Shown in pieces: positions 56,110 to 64,000 of a stretch of 64,000 nucleotides of DNA. The notes beneath the pieces were generated by a model. It was not told the origin of the DNA. It ran no database searches and worked only from the letters and a program-made list of their open reading frames with translations. The stretch lies in NCBI RefSeq assembly GCF_003260265.1, contig NZ_QITQ01000001.1, positions 124,001 through 188,000 of the forward strand, in the 5' to 3' direction. Position numbers and translations under genes: made by a program. The first letter of the stretch is position 1, and every line of letters starts with the position of its first letter. Source of the DNA: Roseovarius amoyensis. Its GTDB lineage: Bacteria; Pseudomonadota; Alphaproteobacteria; Rhodobacterales; Rhodobacteraceae.

Positions 56110-56616
56110 ATGACGGGGAACACGGTCGATGATACTGCCGATGCGGCATTGGTACTGGGGGCAGCGGCGCATGCCGATGGGCGGCCCTCGGCGGCGCTGC
56201 GGCGCCGGGCGCTGCATGCCGCGCATCTATATGATCAAGGCCGGGTGCGGCTGATCCTCGCCAGCGGCGGCCCGCCCGGCGCCTCGCCCACCGAGGCGGA
56301 GTTGATCCGCCAGCTCTGCATCAAGGCCGGCGTGCCTGACAGCGCCATCCTGGTCGAGCCATGTGCCGCCACCACCGCCGAAAATATCCGTCTCAGCCTG
56401 CCGATCCTGCGCAAACACAAGATCACGCGCGTCTGCCTGGTGACCGACCGCTTTCACGCCCCGCGCGCGGCGATGGTGGCGCGGGCGGCGGGGCTGTCGT
56501 TTACCCTTTCCTGCCCGCACGCCGACGGGGTCGGGTGGCTGAAACTCTGCCGGCTGTGGCTGCGCGAGGGGGTGGCGATTGTCGTCTATCGCTATCGTAT
56601 CTGGCGCGGTCGCTGA
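56110..56616 (+). CDS. YdcF/DUF218-family protein
   Basis: 168 residues of the ElyC/SanA/YdcF family. Conserved parts are ADAALVLGAAAHADG, RLILASGGPPGASPTEAELI, the TTAENIRLSLPIL helix and CLVTDRFHAPRA. No signal or membrane segment is visible, so this is the cytoplasmic YdcF-like form. Some members bind S-adenosylmethionine, others help cell-envelope homeostasis. Convergent with the following small exported-protein gene. Confidence 0.85.
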   Translation: MTGNTVDDTADAALVLGAAAHADGRPSAALRRRALHAAHLYDQGRVRLILASGGPPGASPTEAELIRQLCIKAGVPDSAILVEPCAATTAENIRLSLPILRKHKITRVCLVTDRFHAPRAAMVARAAGLSFTLSCPHADGVGWLKLCRLWLREGVAIVVYRYRIWRGR

Positions 56617-56622
56617 GCGTGC

Positions 56623-57015
56623 TCAGCGCGCCACCGTCACGTTCACGTAGCGCCCCACCCCGCCAGAGCCATAGATGCGCACGAACACCGTCGCACCACC
56701 CTGCAACAGGTTGCGCCGCGCACCGGGGTCGATCCGGCCGTTCATGATCATCCGCTCCATCGCGGCGCGGTTGTCGATGTTGCCAAAGAACGGGTCCCAT
56801 TCATCACCGTTCTGGGCGACGCCAAAGCGGTGGTAGTTGGCCCGGTCCTGGCGCAGCACCTGCCAAGGCTCCGTCAGCCACGCGCCCTTGGAATTGTGCA
56901 GATCGGCCTGCCCGATATAGGCGGTGTAGCTGCCGATCAGTTCCTGCGCCGCGGCCGGCAGGGCACCGGCCAGCACCGCCGCCAGCGCAGCGGCAATCAT
57001 CCTGCGTGAAAACAT
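56623..57015 (-). CDS. Small exported protein of unknown function
   Basis: 130 residues from the ATG at 57013-57015 (AAGGAACG upstream); signal peptide FSRRMIAAALAAVLAGALPAAAQ. The mature domain reads LIGSYTAYIGQADLHNSKGA, WQVLRQDRANYHRFG and ends VFVRIYGSGGVGRYVNVTVA. I do not recognise a family with a known function. Homologues seem likely in Rhodobacterales since the frame is well formed, but this was not tested. Confidence 0.75.
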   Translation of the reverse strand: MFSRRMIAAALAAVLAGALPAAAQELIGSYTAYIGQADLHNSKGAWLTEPWQVLRQDRANYHRFGVAQNGDEWDPFFGNIDNRAAMERMIMNGRIDPGARRNLLQGGATVFVRIYGSGGVGRYVNVTVAR

Positions 57016-57040
57016 CACCCGTTCCTTTCGCATCCGCCGC

Positions 57041-57448
57041 TCAGCGAATCACATGCACCGCGCATTTTGCGTGGCGCACGACCTGGGTGGCGGTGCTGCC
57101 CAGCAGCAGGTTTTGCATACCCGGGCGATGGCTGGCGATGACGATACAGTCAACGTCGTTGTCATCAGCCCAGTCCAGGATCGTGCGTCCTGAATGGCCA
57201 TCGACGACCACCCCCTTGGCGTTCGGCATTTCGCCGGCCATGTCGGACAGTTCCTTTTCGATCGCGATGCGGCTTTCCGTCAGGTATTCCTGCGGCATGT
57301 AGGAAATCGCGTAAGAGGGTATCTGTTCGAGCACATGCAGGATCGTGATGCGCCCCTTGTCGCCGGCCAGCAGACGCGCCACGGCAATTGCGCCGGCGGC
57401 GTCGCGGCCTTCGTCGAAAGAAACGGGAACGAGAATATGTTTGTACAT
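57041..57448 (-). CDS. Universal stress protein (UspA family)
   Basis: 135 residues with the USP start MYKHILVPVSFDEGRDAAGA and the ATP-type loop SHRPGMQNLLLGSTATQVVRH. An FNR-type box sits about 60 bases upstream (57507-57520). Single-domain USPs induced at low oxygen are common partners of the arc and acetate kinase genes in other bacteria, which fits the rest of this window. Confidence 0.9.
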   Translation of the reverse strand: MYKHILVPVSFDEGRDAAGAIAVARLLAGDKGRITILHVLEQIPSYAISYMPQEYLTESRIAIEKELSDMAGEMPNAKGVVVDGHSGRTILDWADDNDVDCIVIASHRPGMQNLLLGSTATQVVRHAKCAVHVIR

Positions 57449-57506
57449 CTGGACGTCTCCTGAAATCTGAACAAAGCGATTATGTCATAAACCGGCACGC
57501 CACACA

Positions 57507-57520
57507 TTGACCCAAATCAG
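57507..57520. promoter_or_regulatory. FNR-type box upstream of the universal stress gene
   Basis: TTGACCCAAATCAG matches TTGAT-N4-ATCAA at 8 of 10 positions. It overlaps the last codon of the EamA gene and is 59 bases upstream of the USP start on the minus strand. Weaker than the two boxes at 11.6-11.8 kb. Confidence 0.5.
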
Positions 57521-58422
57521 CCCCTGCGCAACCGGGCCGCCACGCGCCCGTCGGTCACCAGCAGCCCGGTGGCAATCAGCCCGAACCCGTAAATCGCACC
57601 GGGCGACAGCCGCTCATCCAGGAAAACGGCCCCGAGGATCACCGCCACCGGCGGGATCAGCAGTGTCACCAGCAGCAGGTTTGCCGCGCCCGCCCGGGCC
57701 AGGATGCCGAAGTAAAGCATATAGGCCAGCGCCGTTGACAGAAACGCCAGCGCCAGCAGCGCCGCCCAGACCGGCGCGGCCAGGTCGAGCGACGGCACGC
57801 CGTCGACCGCCAGCACCACCGGGATCAACAGCACCGTGCTGCCGGCCAGCATGCCAAGGGCATTGGCGTCCGCCGGCTGATCCGCCAGGGTGCGCCGCGC
57901 CCAGACCCCGGCAAAAGCATAGCTGAGCGCCGCCCCCAGCACCGCAAGCTGCGCCAGGTCCGTCAGGTCCAGCCCACGCAGCAGGTCGGGCCCGATGATC
58001 ACCGCCACCCCGGCCAGCCCCAGCCCGGCACCGCCCAGCTTTCTGGCCGTCAGCGGCTCGTCACGCAGAAAGACCGCCGCGACCACGGCGGCAAACACCG
58101 CCGTGGTGCCGTTCAGGATCGCCGCCAGCCCGCTGTCTATCCGGGTCTGCCCCCAGAAGATCAACGAGAACGGTATCGCGTTGTTGAGCGCCCCCATCAC
58201 CAGCCAGGCGGCCCAGACACGCAAGGCACGCGAAATGGCGACACCGCGCAGCCGGATGATGACCAGCATCATCGGCAGCGCGAGCCCCACCCGGAACAGG
58301 GCGATGGTCATCGGCGGCACCTCGGTCAGCGCCACGGCGGCAAAAAAGAACGACCCGCCCCAGAGCGAGGCGAGCGCCAGCATCATGGCGGCGGCAACGG
58401 GGGTGATGGTCGGGCTTGTCAT
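57517..58422 (-). CDS. EamA/DMT-family transporter
   Basis: 301 residues from the ATG at 58420-58422. Ten membrane segments as two EamA repeats: ALASLWGGSFFFAAVALTEV with PPMTIALFRVGLALPM in the first, and SYAFAGVWARRTLADQPADA with FLSTALAYMLYFGILARAG in the second. Members export amino acids or other metabolites. The gene precedes the USP on the same strand by 68 bases and may share its FNR box only by overlap. Confidence 0.9.
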   Translation of the reverse strand: MTSPTITPVAAAMMLALASLWGGSFFFAAVALTEVPPMTIALFRVGLALPMMLVIIRLRGVAISRALRVWAAWLVMGALNNAIPFSLIFWGQTRIDSGLAAILNGTTAVFAAVVAAVFLRDEPLTARKLGGAGLGLAGVAVIIGPDLLRGLDLTDLAQLAVLGAALSYAFAGVWARRTLADQPADANALGMLAGSTVLLIPVVLAVDGVPSLDLAAPVWAALLALAFLSTALAYMLYFGILARAGAANLLLVTLLIPPVAVILGAVFLDERLSPGAIYGFGLIATGLLVTDGRVAARLRRG

Positions 58423-58471
58423 GACCCGCTCTGTGACACGGCTGCCCCTCTCCGGCGACCCGGATCTTGCG

Positions 58472-58774
58472 CTAATTCCCGGCCGCCGATTGCATCTGCC
58501 GAACGATCTCGGCCGCCCATTCGCCGATAATCGGCAGGAACTCGACCTGACTAAGGAACCATGCCACCAGCGACAGCAGGACCGAGGCCCCCAACACCGT
58601 GCCAAGGCCAAAGGCCAGCCCGCGGGCAAGGTTGAACGCCAGCATCTTCGGAACCGAGGCGTGCAGGCGCAGGAACCGGTGTCCGTTCAGGCGCACCAAC
58701 TCTGCCCGCAGGGCCTGCAACTCGGCGCACAGTTCCGCCTGCGGATCGGTCTCGTCCTGCTGGTCCTTGCTCAA
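58472..58774 (-). CDS. DUF5665-like small membrane protein
   Basis: 100 residues if translation starts at TTG 58772-58774, which overlaps the previous stop as TTGA; an ATG at 58820-58822 inside the upstream gene is the alternative. The N-terminal half is a helical charged region (DPQAELCAELQALRAELVRL), the C-terminal half holds one long membrane helix pair (MLAFNLARGLAFGLGTVLGA). Short proteins of this type are widespread and of unknown role. Confidence 0.7.
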   Translation of the reverse strand: MSKDQQDETDPQAELCAELQALRAELVRLNGHRFLRLHASVPKMLAFNLARGLAFGLGTVLGASVLLSLVAWFLSQVEFLPIIGEWAAEIVRQMQSAAGN

Positions 58775-59091
58775 CCGAAGGTCACCACGATGTCGTACAT
58801 CACTGGCTCGAAGCTCTTGCACATCTCGTTGATCACACGGTTGCGCTTGCGCATTTCATCGGTCCTGAGCATCGCCTGATAATCCTCGCGCCGCTGCCAT
58901 TGCGAATAGTTGGCGATCCGGGTCTGGGCGTCGTTGACATGCAGCGCCGCCGAGATGAACCCGGGCTGTTTCGAAATGAATTCCTCATAGGCCGACAGCA
59001 GCGCCTCCAACAGGTCCTGGCAGGTCAGCGGGCTGGTGTCGAAGGTGGCGATGATGGTCTGGCAGCTGTGTGACTGGTTGATGGTTGGCAT
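58771..59091 (-). CDS. Antibiotic biosynthesis monooxygenase (ABM)-domain protein
   Basis: 106 residues from the ATG at 59089-59091. The ferredoxin-like ABM fold is shown by the paired beta strands (QTIIATFDTSPLTCQDLLEA, ...QPGFISAALHVNDAQTRIANYSQW). Members include quinol monooxygenase, haem-degrading and stress proteins. It has no clear haem-binding motif. A TTGA overlap links it to the following small membrane protein. Confidence 0.8.
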   Translation of the reverse strand: MPTINQSHSCQTIIATFDTSPLTCQDLLEALLSAYEEFISKQPGFISAALHVNDAQTRIANYSQWQRREDYQAMLRTDEMRKRNRVINEMCKSFEPVMYDIVVTFG

Positions 59092-59228
59092 GGGCGGTCC
59101 TCCTTGTGGGTCCAGCCTATCACCTTGCGCGGCGCGGGCAACGCGTGACACTGGCGCAGGGGGCGACCGCTTGTTAACCACTCGTTTACCAATCCGGGCG
59201 CAGGCTGCGGCCGGGGAGGAATGCCAGA

Positions 59229-59876
59229 ATGCTGCGTGCGGCGCTGTTGCTCTTGCTTTGGCTGTGGACCGGCCCGGCGGCGGCAGGTCCCTGGCCGCTG
59301 GCCGCCGGAGAGGGGCATCTCAGCCTCGGCATCGAGGCCGATCCCACCGAAGGCACCGGTCATTACGCCACGCTCTACGGCGAACGGGGGATCGGGGCCG
59401 GGCGCGTCCTGGGCCTGGACCTGGGGCATTCCGAGGACAGTCTCGACAAGGCGGTGCTGTTCCTGCGCCGCCCCTTCGGCGGGGGCGGGCCGGACACCCC
59501 CCGCGCCTGGGAAATCGGGGTCGGCGTGGTCGACGACCACGCGGCGCTGCGCGCCGGCATCTCGGCCGGGCGGGGGTTTTCGCTGACCGGCCGCCCGGCA
59601 TGGATGGCGCTCGAAAGCCGCGCCGCGATCTTTGACGAAGATGGCGCCGGCCGGATCGAGACCGACCTTACCCTGGGCGCCGAAAACGGGCGCGGCAACA
59701 AGTGGCTGGTTCAGCTACAGATGGCCGCGCCCTCGGACCGTTCACCTTATGTCAAGATCGCGCCGGCCTATGCGTTTGCAGCAGGCCCCGGCCGTCACCT
59801 GCTGCTGGGGGTGACGGCGGGGGTGGTGAACACCTCCGACACCCGGCTGAGCATCGGTTTGTGGCAAGGGTTCTGA
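59229..59876 (+). CDS. Exported protein, probable beta-rich outer membrane type
   Basis: 215 residues with signal peptide LRAALLLLLWLWTGPAAAG. The mature protein alternates short polar and hydrophobic strands and ends with GLWQGF, the terminal-aromatic pattern of outer membrane beta-barrels. No family recognised. It converges on the beta-helix protein gene with a gap of six bases. Confidence 0.7.
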   Translation: MLRAALLLLLWLWTGPAAAGPWPLAAGEGHLSLGIEADPTEGTGHYATLYGERGIGAGRVLGLDLGHSEDSLDKAVLFLRRPFGGGGPDTPRAWEIGVGVVDDHAALRAGISAGRGFSLTGRPAWMALESRAAIFDEDGAGRIETDLTLGAENGRGNKWLVQLQMAAPSDRSPYVKIAPAYAFAAGPGRHLLLGVTAGVVNTSDTRLSIGLWQGF

Positions 59877-59882
59877 CCCCGC

Positions 59883-62174
59883 TCAGACCGGGTTGTCGAT
59901 GCGCAGGCGCACCACGACCGTGCCCTTGACCGGCTCGGCCCAGCGCAGGTGCACTTGGTCATTTTCAGGGCCCTGCTGCACCTCGCAATAGGGCATGCCG
60001 TAATGCACCGCCCCGCCGCTGGTGCGGATCGCCCCCTCGGGCGTGACCGATTCCACCGTCCGCGCCCAGGCATCGAACGGCAGCGACGGGTCGGCCTCGA
60101 CCACCCAGGTCGACGATGCGCTGGCTTCGGTGTGGCGCAGCGCCAGCGGGCTTTCCACCGGGTGGTTGACGTTGTTGAAGGCATTTCCGGCAAAGACGAT
60201 ATTCTTGAACCGGCTGTAGTCGAGTTCGGCAAAGCTGGTGTCGATCCCCTCGACCCGGTCGATATTGCCGTCGATCAGCCGGAAACTGTTGCCGGTGACG
60301 TTCAGCCCGGTGATGAAATGCCCCGGGCCATAGGGCTTGATCAGGATGTAGTTGAACGACGGGGCCGAGCTTTGCGACAGGAAGTTGTTGTTGGTGATGC
60401 TCATCTGGCTGAACGAGAATTCGCTGGCGAAATCCGGCGCCTCGTCGTGCTCGTTGGTCCACTCGATCGAACAGTTGTCGATGTAGTTGCCGGTGATGGT
60501 GGCACGTGAATTGGTATGCGCCATCACCAGCCCGGCCGAACGCGGCCCCGGATCTGCGGCATCGCCCTGAAAGATGTGGTTGCCCGATATCACCGAACTG
60601 GTGCCGCCGATCACCGCGAAATACCGGAAATAGGCGCAGCGGTTGTCGCGGATCTTGACGTCGTTTCCGTTGGTGTTCAGCCCGACCGACTGGCGCGCGG
60701 GGACCAGCACGCTTTGCTCTTCGGACAGAAACTGGCAGCGGTCCACCATCATGCCCTGGCAGCCCTCGCCGGGGCTGGTGACGCCGCGGTCACGCGGTCC
60801 CGTAAACCAGCAGTCGCGGATGTGAAAGCTGACCCCGCGCGTGGCCAGCATCACCCCGTTGCATTCGTTGCGGCACAGGAAATCGAGGTTGGACAGCGTA
60901 AATTTCGAGATCTTGTCGAAACCGCTGAAGTCCAGCATGTACTTGAACCGGTGGAACGTGAACGTCTGGGTTCCCTCGGCATCATACAGCGGGCGGCTCA
61001 GCTCGATGGTTTCTGCGGCGACGTTCCTGGATCGCACATAGACCTCGCGGCCCACGCCGCTCCCCTCGACCAGCGCGCCCACGGGGATGTTGGCGACATT
61101 GGCGACGCTGTTCAGCTCAAAGGGTTTCGAGGCGCTATAGCTGGCCTGCGAGGACACGCTCTCGGTATCCCAGTTGGAACCGGCCACGACCGAGAACTGC
61201 CCGTTGCTGATCACCCGGCGCTGCGCGAATGCGCTGACATTGGGTGCGGCAGTGGCCAGGTCGATCGGCTCGCGCAGGTCGATCTTCATCCCCTCCATGT
61301 CCAGCTCCACATGGTGCGGGCTGCTGATCAGCGACTGAAACGCCTTGCGAAAACCCAGCGCAGCATCGCCAAAGGCGGCCGCATAGGCCGGCAGGCCGAA
61401 ATCCCGCATCAGGGTCAACACCTTGTCGTCAGGCATCGTCACGGTGCCGACAAAGCGCGTCCGCGATTGCAGCGTCACGCTGTCGCCCAGGAAATAGCTG
61501 CCTTCGGGTACCAGCACATCGCGCCCCGCGGCGGCGGCATCGGCGGCGACAAAGGCGGCGTGGTCGTCGGCAACGCCATCCCCCACGGCGCCGAAATCGC
61601 GCACATCGACCGCGCCGATCATGTCGCGCAGGAAAAGCTGCGTCACATCCTCGATCTCGATATCGTCGATGCGCACCACGCCGCCGGCCGGCCCGGTCAG
61701 GTCAATCCCGAAATGCCCATAGATCGGCCCGGTGCCCCAGGGCATGTCGACCCCCCCGCGCGCACCCGATCCGACGATGGCGCTGACCTCGACCACGTCG
61801 CCATAGGCGGTCAGCGTCACCTCGGGCCCTGTCTCGATCAGCCCCGACACATGAACATCGCCCGCGCCCCCGGCCCAGCCCGCGATGCGCACATCCGGCA
61901 TCGCGCCGCTTACCGCCTTGACCCGCGCGCAGATGCGCAGATAGCAGCCCGGCAGGATCGGCGTCTGCCCCATATAGCGCAGCTTCATCGTCGCCTGCGT
62001 CTTGAGCAGTTCCAGCGCGCCGCCGAAATCGGCATCCGAAGGCACGAACGCCGCGTCGAGCGACCCCTCGTAGGTGTCCGAGCCCGGCGTTCCGTCGCCG
62101 CTCGACCAGGCGTCGAGCCCGTCCGCGAAAGCCGGCGGCATGAATTCGATACCGTCGGTGATTGCCTTGTTCAT
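59883..62174 (-). CDS. Large right-handed beta-helix (pectate-lyase-superfamily) protein
   Basis: 763 residues from the ATG at 62172-62174. Residues about 1-190 are a carbohydrate-binding-like beta-sandwich; at about 195 the pectate-lyase-3 motif begins (VRDFGAVGDGVADDHAAFVA) and leads to a long series of parallel beta-helix rungs with many Asn and Gly (ATITGNYIDNCS, MSITNNNFLSQSS, ITGLNVTGNSFRLIDGN). There is no obvious signal peptide. The fold occurs in glycosidases, polysaccharide lyases and phage-tail-like proteins; catalytic residues cannot be assigned. The minus-strand gene is isolated. Confidence 0.8.
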   Translation of the reverse strand: MNKAITDGIEFMPPAFADGLDAWSSGDGTPGSDTYEGSLDAAFVPSDADFGGALELLKTQATMKLRYMGQTPILPGCYLRICARVKAVSGAMPDVRIAGWAGGAGDVHVSGLIETGPEVTLTAYGDVVEVSAIVGSGARGGVDMPWGTGPIYGHFGIDLTGPAGGVVRIDDIEIEDVTQLFLRDMIGAVDVRDFGAVGDGVADDHAAFVAADAAAAGRDVLVPEGSYFLGDSVTLQSRTRFVGTVTMPDDKVLTLMRDFGLPAYAAAFGDAALGFRKAFQSLISSPHHVELDMEGMKIDLREPIDLATAAPNVSAFAQRRVISNGQFSVVAGSNWDTESVSSQASYSASKPFELNSVANVANIPVGALVEGSGVGREVYVRSRNVAAETIELSRPLYDAEGTQTFTFHRFKYMLDFSGFDKISKFTLSNLDFLCRNECNGVMLATRGVSFHIRDCWFTGPRDRGVTSPGEGCQGMMVDRCQFLSEEQSVLVPARQSVGLNTNGNDVKIRDNRCAYFRYFAVIGGTSSVISGNHIFQGDAADPGPRSAGLVMAHTNSRATITGNYIDNCSIEWTNEHDEAPDFASEFSFSQMSITNNNFLSQSSAPSFNYILIKPYGPGHFITGLNVTGNSFRLIDGNIDRVEGIDTSFAELDYSRFKNIVFAGNAFNNVNHPVESPLALRHTEASASSTWVVEADPSLPFDAWARTVESVTPEGAIRTSGGAVHYGMPYCEVQQGPENDQVHLRWAEPVKGTVVVRLRIDNPV

Positions 62175-62367
62175 CGCATCCCCTTTCCGCATCCGGGCCA
62201 AAGACATGCCCGAACGCCATCACAATGATCCGGCCGGAGCGCACGCCGCCGGCGAAAACGGGGAATTAGGGATGCAAGGTTAATTACGGCTCAGGACGGC
62301 GCGCGTTGCGCGCGGCCCTTTCGCCGGGTTGACAGGCGGTTGTCAGCCTGCGTTCAGCAGACCCCGT

Positions 62368-62775
62368 TCAATGCGCCTGGATGGTGCGCAGATAGGCCAC
62401 CAGGTCGGCCACTGCGCCACTGGTGGTCACGCGGGTGCCGTCCTCGGCCTCGACGGTTTCGCGTCCGCCTTCGTGAAAGAAATCTCCGTAAACCGGCATC
62501 TCGCTGCCATGCGAAACCAGCGGGTCGCGCCCGTCGATGCGCGCAATCACCCGGTCGAGCGGAAAGATACCGCCGTTCCCGGCCTTCAGCACTGTCAGGT
62601 CGACCGGCTTTATCATCAGCACCGGGTTCATCGGCCCGTTGCCCTCAGCCATTTCGCCATGACAGGCCGAACAATAGCGCCAATAGGTTTCACGCCCGGC
62701 CTCGACATCCGCCGCCATCGCGGGCACCGCCATCATCGCCGCGCCCAACAGGATTGCCGCACTTGTTCTCGTCAT
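62368..62775 (-). CDS. Exported c-type cytochrome
   Basis: 135 residues with signal peptide TRTSAAILLGAAMMAVPAMA. The haem-binding motif is CSACH (Cys, Cys, His), and GSEMPVYGDFF supplies the Met ligand. It is a class I monohaem cytochrome, length normal. The FNR-type box at 62863 lies 88 bases upstream, consistent with a role in low-oxygen electron transfer. The gene is divergent from the DMT-family transporter gene. Confidence 0.88.
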   Translation of the reverse strand: MTRTSAAILLGAAMMAVPAMAADVEAGRETYWRYCSACHGEMAEGNGPMNPVLMIKPVDLTVLKAGNGGIFPLDRVIARIDGRDPLVSHGSEMPVYGDFFHEGGRETVEAEDGTRVTTSGAVADLVAYLRTIQAH

Positions 62776-62862
62776 GCCCGTAATCCGTACTGTTGCAAGT
62801 CATGATACCCACGGCCACGCGACCGCGCGCCACCACACCACCACGCCCGAAGCACACACACA

Positions 62863-62876
62863 TTGATCTGGATCAT
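62863..62876. promoter_or_regulatory. FNR/FixK-type box upstream of the cytochrome c gene
   Basis: TTGATCTGGATCAT matches TTGAT-N4-ATCAA at 9 of 10 positions. It lies in the 154-base divergent region (62776-62929), 88 bases from the cytochrome start and 54 from the transporter start, so either or both could be controlled. Confidence 0.7.
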
Positions 62877-62929
62877 TGCTCCGCAGCATGTCATCTTGCG
62901 CCGCATACCACCACCCAACAGGATTCCCG

Positions 62930-63373
62930 ATGCCCGTAAACACCACTTACGCCCTCGTCATGCTTGCAGCCGGTATTGGCATTCCCGTTCTTGCCGCGCT
63001 CAATGCCGCGCTGGGTGTGCGGCTCGGCTCTCCGGTGGCTGCGGCTGCTATCCTCTTCGTGGTAGCGCTTGCCGCCACCCTGCTGGCGCTTGCGTTGACT
63101 GGTCCAACGGCGGTACGGGGCGCAATCGGCGCGCCGAAGCATCTGTTTCTGGCCGGACTGCTGGTGGCGTTCTACGTGCTGTCGATCACCTTTATCGCGC
63201 CGCATTTCGGGGTCGGAAACGCCGTCTTCTTCGTGCTGCTGGGCCAAGTCATCAGCGCCGCCATAATCGACCATTTCGGGTTTTTCGGTGCACAGATTTC
63301 ACCGCTGTCGCTGACGCGCACCGGCGGTATCGCGCTGGTGACGGCAGGGGTTTTCCTGACCCAAAAGGTCTGA
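62930..63373 (+). CDS. DMT-family small transporter (YdcZ/DUF606)
   Basis: 147 residues from the ATG at 62930. It has five membrane helices (LVMLAAGIGIPVLAALNAAL, PVAAAAILFVVALAATLLAL, FLAGLLVAFYVLSITFIAPH, FFVLLGQVISAAIIDHFGFF, TRTGGIALVTAGVFL). It is half the size of EamA proteins and would act as a dimer or with another subunit. Substrate unknown. Confidence 0.85.
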   Translation: MPVNTTYALVMLAAGIGIPVLAALNAALGVRLGSPVAAAAILFVVALAATLLALALTGPTAVRGAIGAPKHLFLAGLLVAFYVLSITFIAPHFGVGNAVFFVLLGQVISAAIIDHFGFFGAQISPLSLTRTGGIALVTAGVFLTQKV

Positions 63374-63456
63374 ACCGGCCCACACAGGCACTATTGAAGC
63401 CAGGCCGATTCGATCCCATTTCTGTCGGGAACACCCGCACACCGAGGATATCCGCC

Positions 63457-63726
63457 ATGCCCAAGCACCCTACCCGCCGCATGCTGCTGGCCTGGGCCGG
63501 GCTTACCGCCCTGCCCGCAGCCGCCGTGCTGGCCCAGGAAACCGAGGAACACAACCCGACCGACTTCGTCCCGCGCCGCTTCACGCCCGAGGAATTCGAG
63601 CGCCTCAGCGCAGCCGAACTACACAAGGTAAAGCTCGCCATCCGGCGCGGCCGGACCATCCTGATCGACGGCTTCACCGCCTCGGAAAGCCGCAAGATGA
63701 TCAAGGCCGCAAAGCGCAGCGACTGA
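63457..63726 (+). CDS. Small exported protein of unknown function
   Basis: 89 residues from the ATG at 63457. The N-terminus (RRMLLAWAGLTALPAAAVLA) is a signal peptide with a twin-arginine-like start. The mature part (DFVPRRFTPEEFERLSAAEL, IRRGRTILIDGFTASESRKM) is highly charged and helical. No family recognised. It lies 83 bases after the small transporter gene and faces the Ldh-family gene. Confidence 0.7.
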   Translation: MPKHPTRRMLLAWAGLTALPAAAVLAQETEEHNPTDFVPRRFTPEEFERLSAAELHKVKLAIRRGRTILIDGFTASESRKMIKAAKRSD

Positions 63727-63730
63727 AACC

Positions 63731-64000
63731 CTACCCGCCCGCCAGCGCCACCGCCTGCGCCCAGGCATCAGGGTCGGGCGTGACAGGGTCGGCGGGCCGG
63801 CGCCCTGCACCGGGGATGCGCGCGCCCTCGTCCTGCGCCACGACGCCCGCCACCCGTGCGAAACGGGCTTGGAATGCGTCCGACAGGGACGGGTCTATCA
63901 GCAGGTAATAGTCGCCGATGTCGTGCGGCGCGCCCTCGACCGCCCTGAACGGGCCGATATCCGGCCCGGCCCGGCTGCCGGTCATGCCGGCGGCCAGCAA
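63731..64000 (-). CDS. Ldh-family (malate/lactate/ureidoglycolate) dehydrogenase, C-terminal part
   Basis: The 89 residues at the right edge, cut by the window border, resemble the end of the YlbC/MdhB/Ldh-family NAD(P)-dependent oxidoreductases: DIGDYYLLIDPSLSDAFQAR followed by EGARIPGAGRRPADPVTP. The nucleotide-binding part is outside the window. Assignment is by the pattern of this tail alone. Confidence 0.6.
   Translation of the reverse strand: MLAAGMTGSRAGPDIGPFRAVEGAPHDIGDYYLLIDPSLSDAFQARFARVAGVVAQDEGARIPGAGRRPADPVTPDPDAWAQAVALAGG

Noticed and set aside
60516..62228. A 570-codon open frame opposite the beta-helix gene
   Set aside because: Low-complexity Arg/His/Gln composition and no motif; the beta-helix protein on the other strand is clearly coherent.

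Overview
The window reads as chromosomal DNA of a GC-rich, facultatively anaerobic alphaproteobacterium, most likely of the Rhodobacterales. Supporting evidence is a Shemin-type 5-aminolevulinate synthase very close to the Rhodobacter HemA, FnrL/FixK-type TTGAY-N4-RTCAA boxes, a specialised second sigma-54 factor of the kind known in Rhodobacter, and the order M48 peptidase, DsbA, ispG, RodZ-like, hemA. The genus cannot be named from sequence reading alone.

Layout. (1) 1-11.5 kb: the 3' end of a Crp/Fnr regulator faces a 13-gene minus-strand unit, arcD-like, arcA, arcB, arcC, atpD, atpC, atpQ, atpR, atpB, atpE, atpF, atpA, atpG. This is a complete arginine deiminase pathway fused in one transcription unit to a complete N-type rotary ATPase. 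(2) 11.5-17.1 kb: divergently transcribed class I PHA synthase, FabI-like reductase, a MaoC-phosphotransacetylase fusion and acetate kinase. Two FNR-type boxes sit in the shared promoter region, so both arms look like an oxygen-limited energy and overflow programme. (3) 17.3-45.3 kb: a catabolic island bounded on both sides by IS3-family fragments. Its left arm (minus) carries genes for CoA activation, dehydrogenation, hydration, dehydrogenation and ring or chain cleavage that resemble the cyclohexanecarboxylate (Ali/Bad) route. Its centre carries a PAS-type sigma-54 activator and its own RpoN paralogue. Its right arm carries a thiolase, a Liv-type ABC importer, a second CaiB-type CoA transferase and a quinone-oxidoreductase-like gene. 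Four matching TGGCAY-N5-KTTGC sigma-54 promoters drive the left arm, rpoN2, the thiolase and the importer. The last part (38.7-45.1 kb) is a second catabolic set around a GntR regulator with a perfect 19-bp palindromic operator. (4) 45.4-64 kb: ordinary chromosomal genes: aminotransferase, periplasmic M48 protease, two thiol-redox proteins, ispG, RodZ-like protein, hemA with an upstream FNR-type box, an M20 peptidase, tandem tRNA-Asp genes, a universal stress protein, transporters, a large beta-helix protein, a cytochrome c and a truncated Ldh-family oxidoreductase.

Two results stand out. The first is the single transcription unit joining substrate-level ATP formation from arginine with an ATP-consuming N-type ion pump. 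The second is a self-contained sigma-54 circuit (dedicated RpoN, dedicated activator, four shared-motif promoters) on an IS-bounded island that controls uptake and CoA-dependent breakdown of an unknown, possibly alicyclic, acid. Promoters, boxes and hairpins were found by eye. Functions are by family recognition and were not checked against databases.
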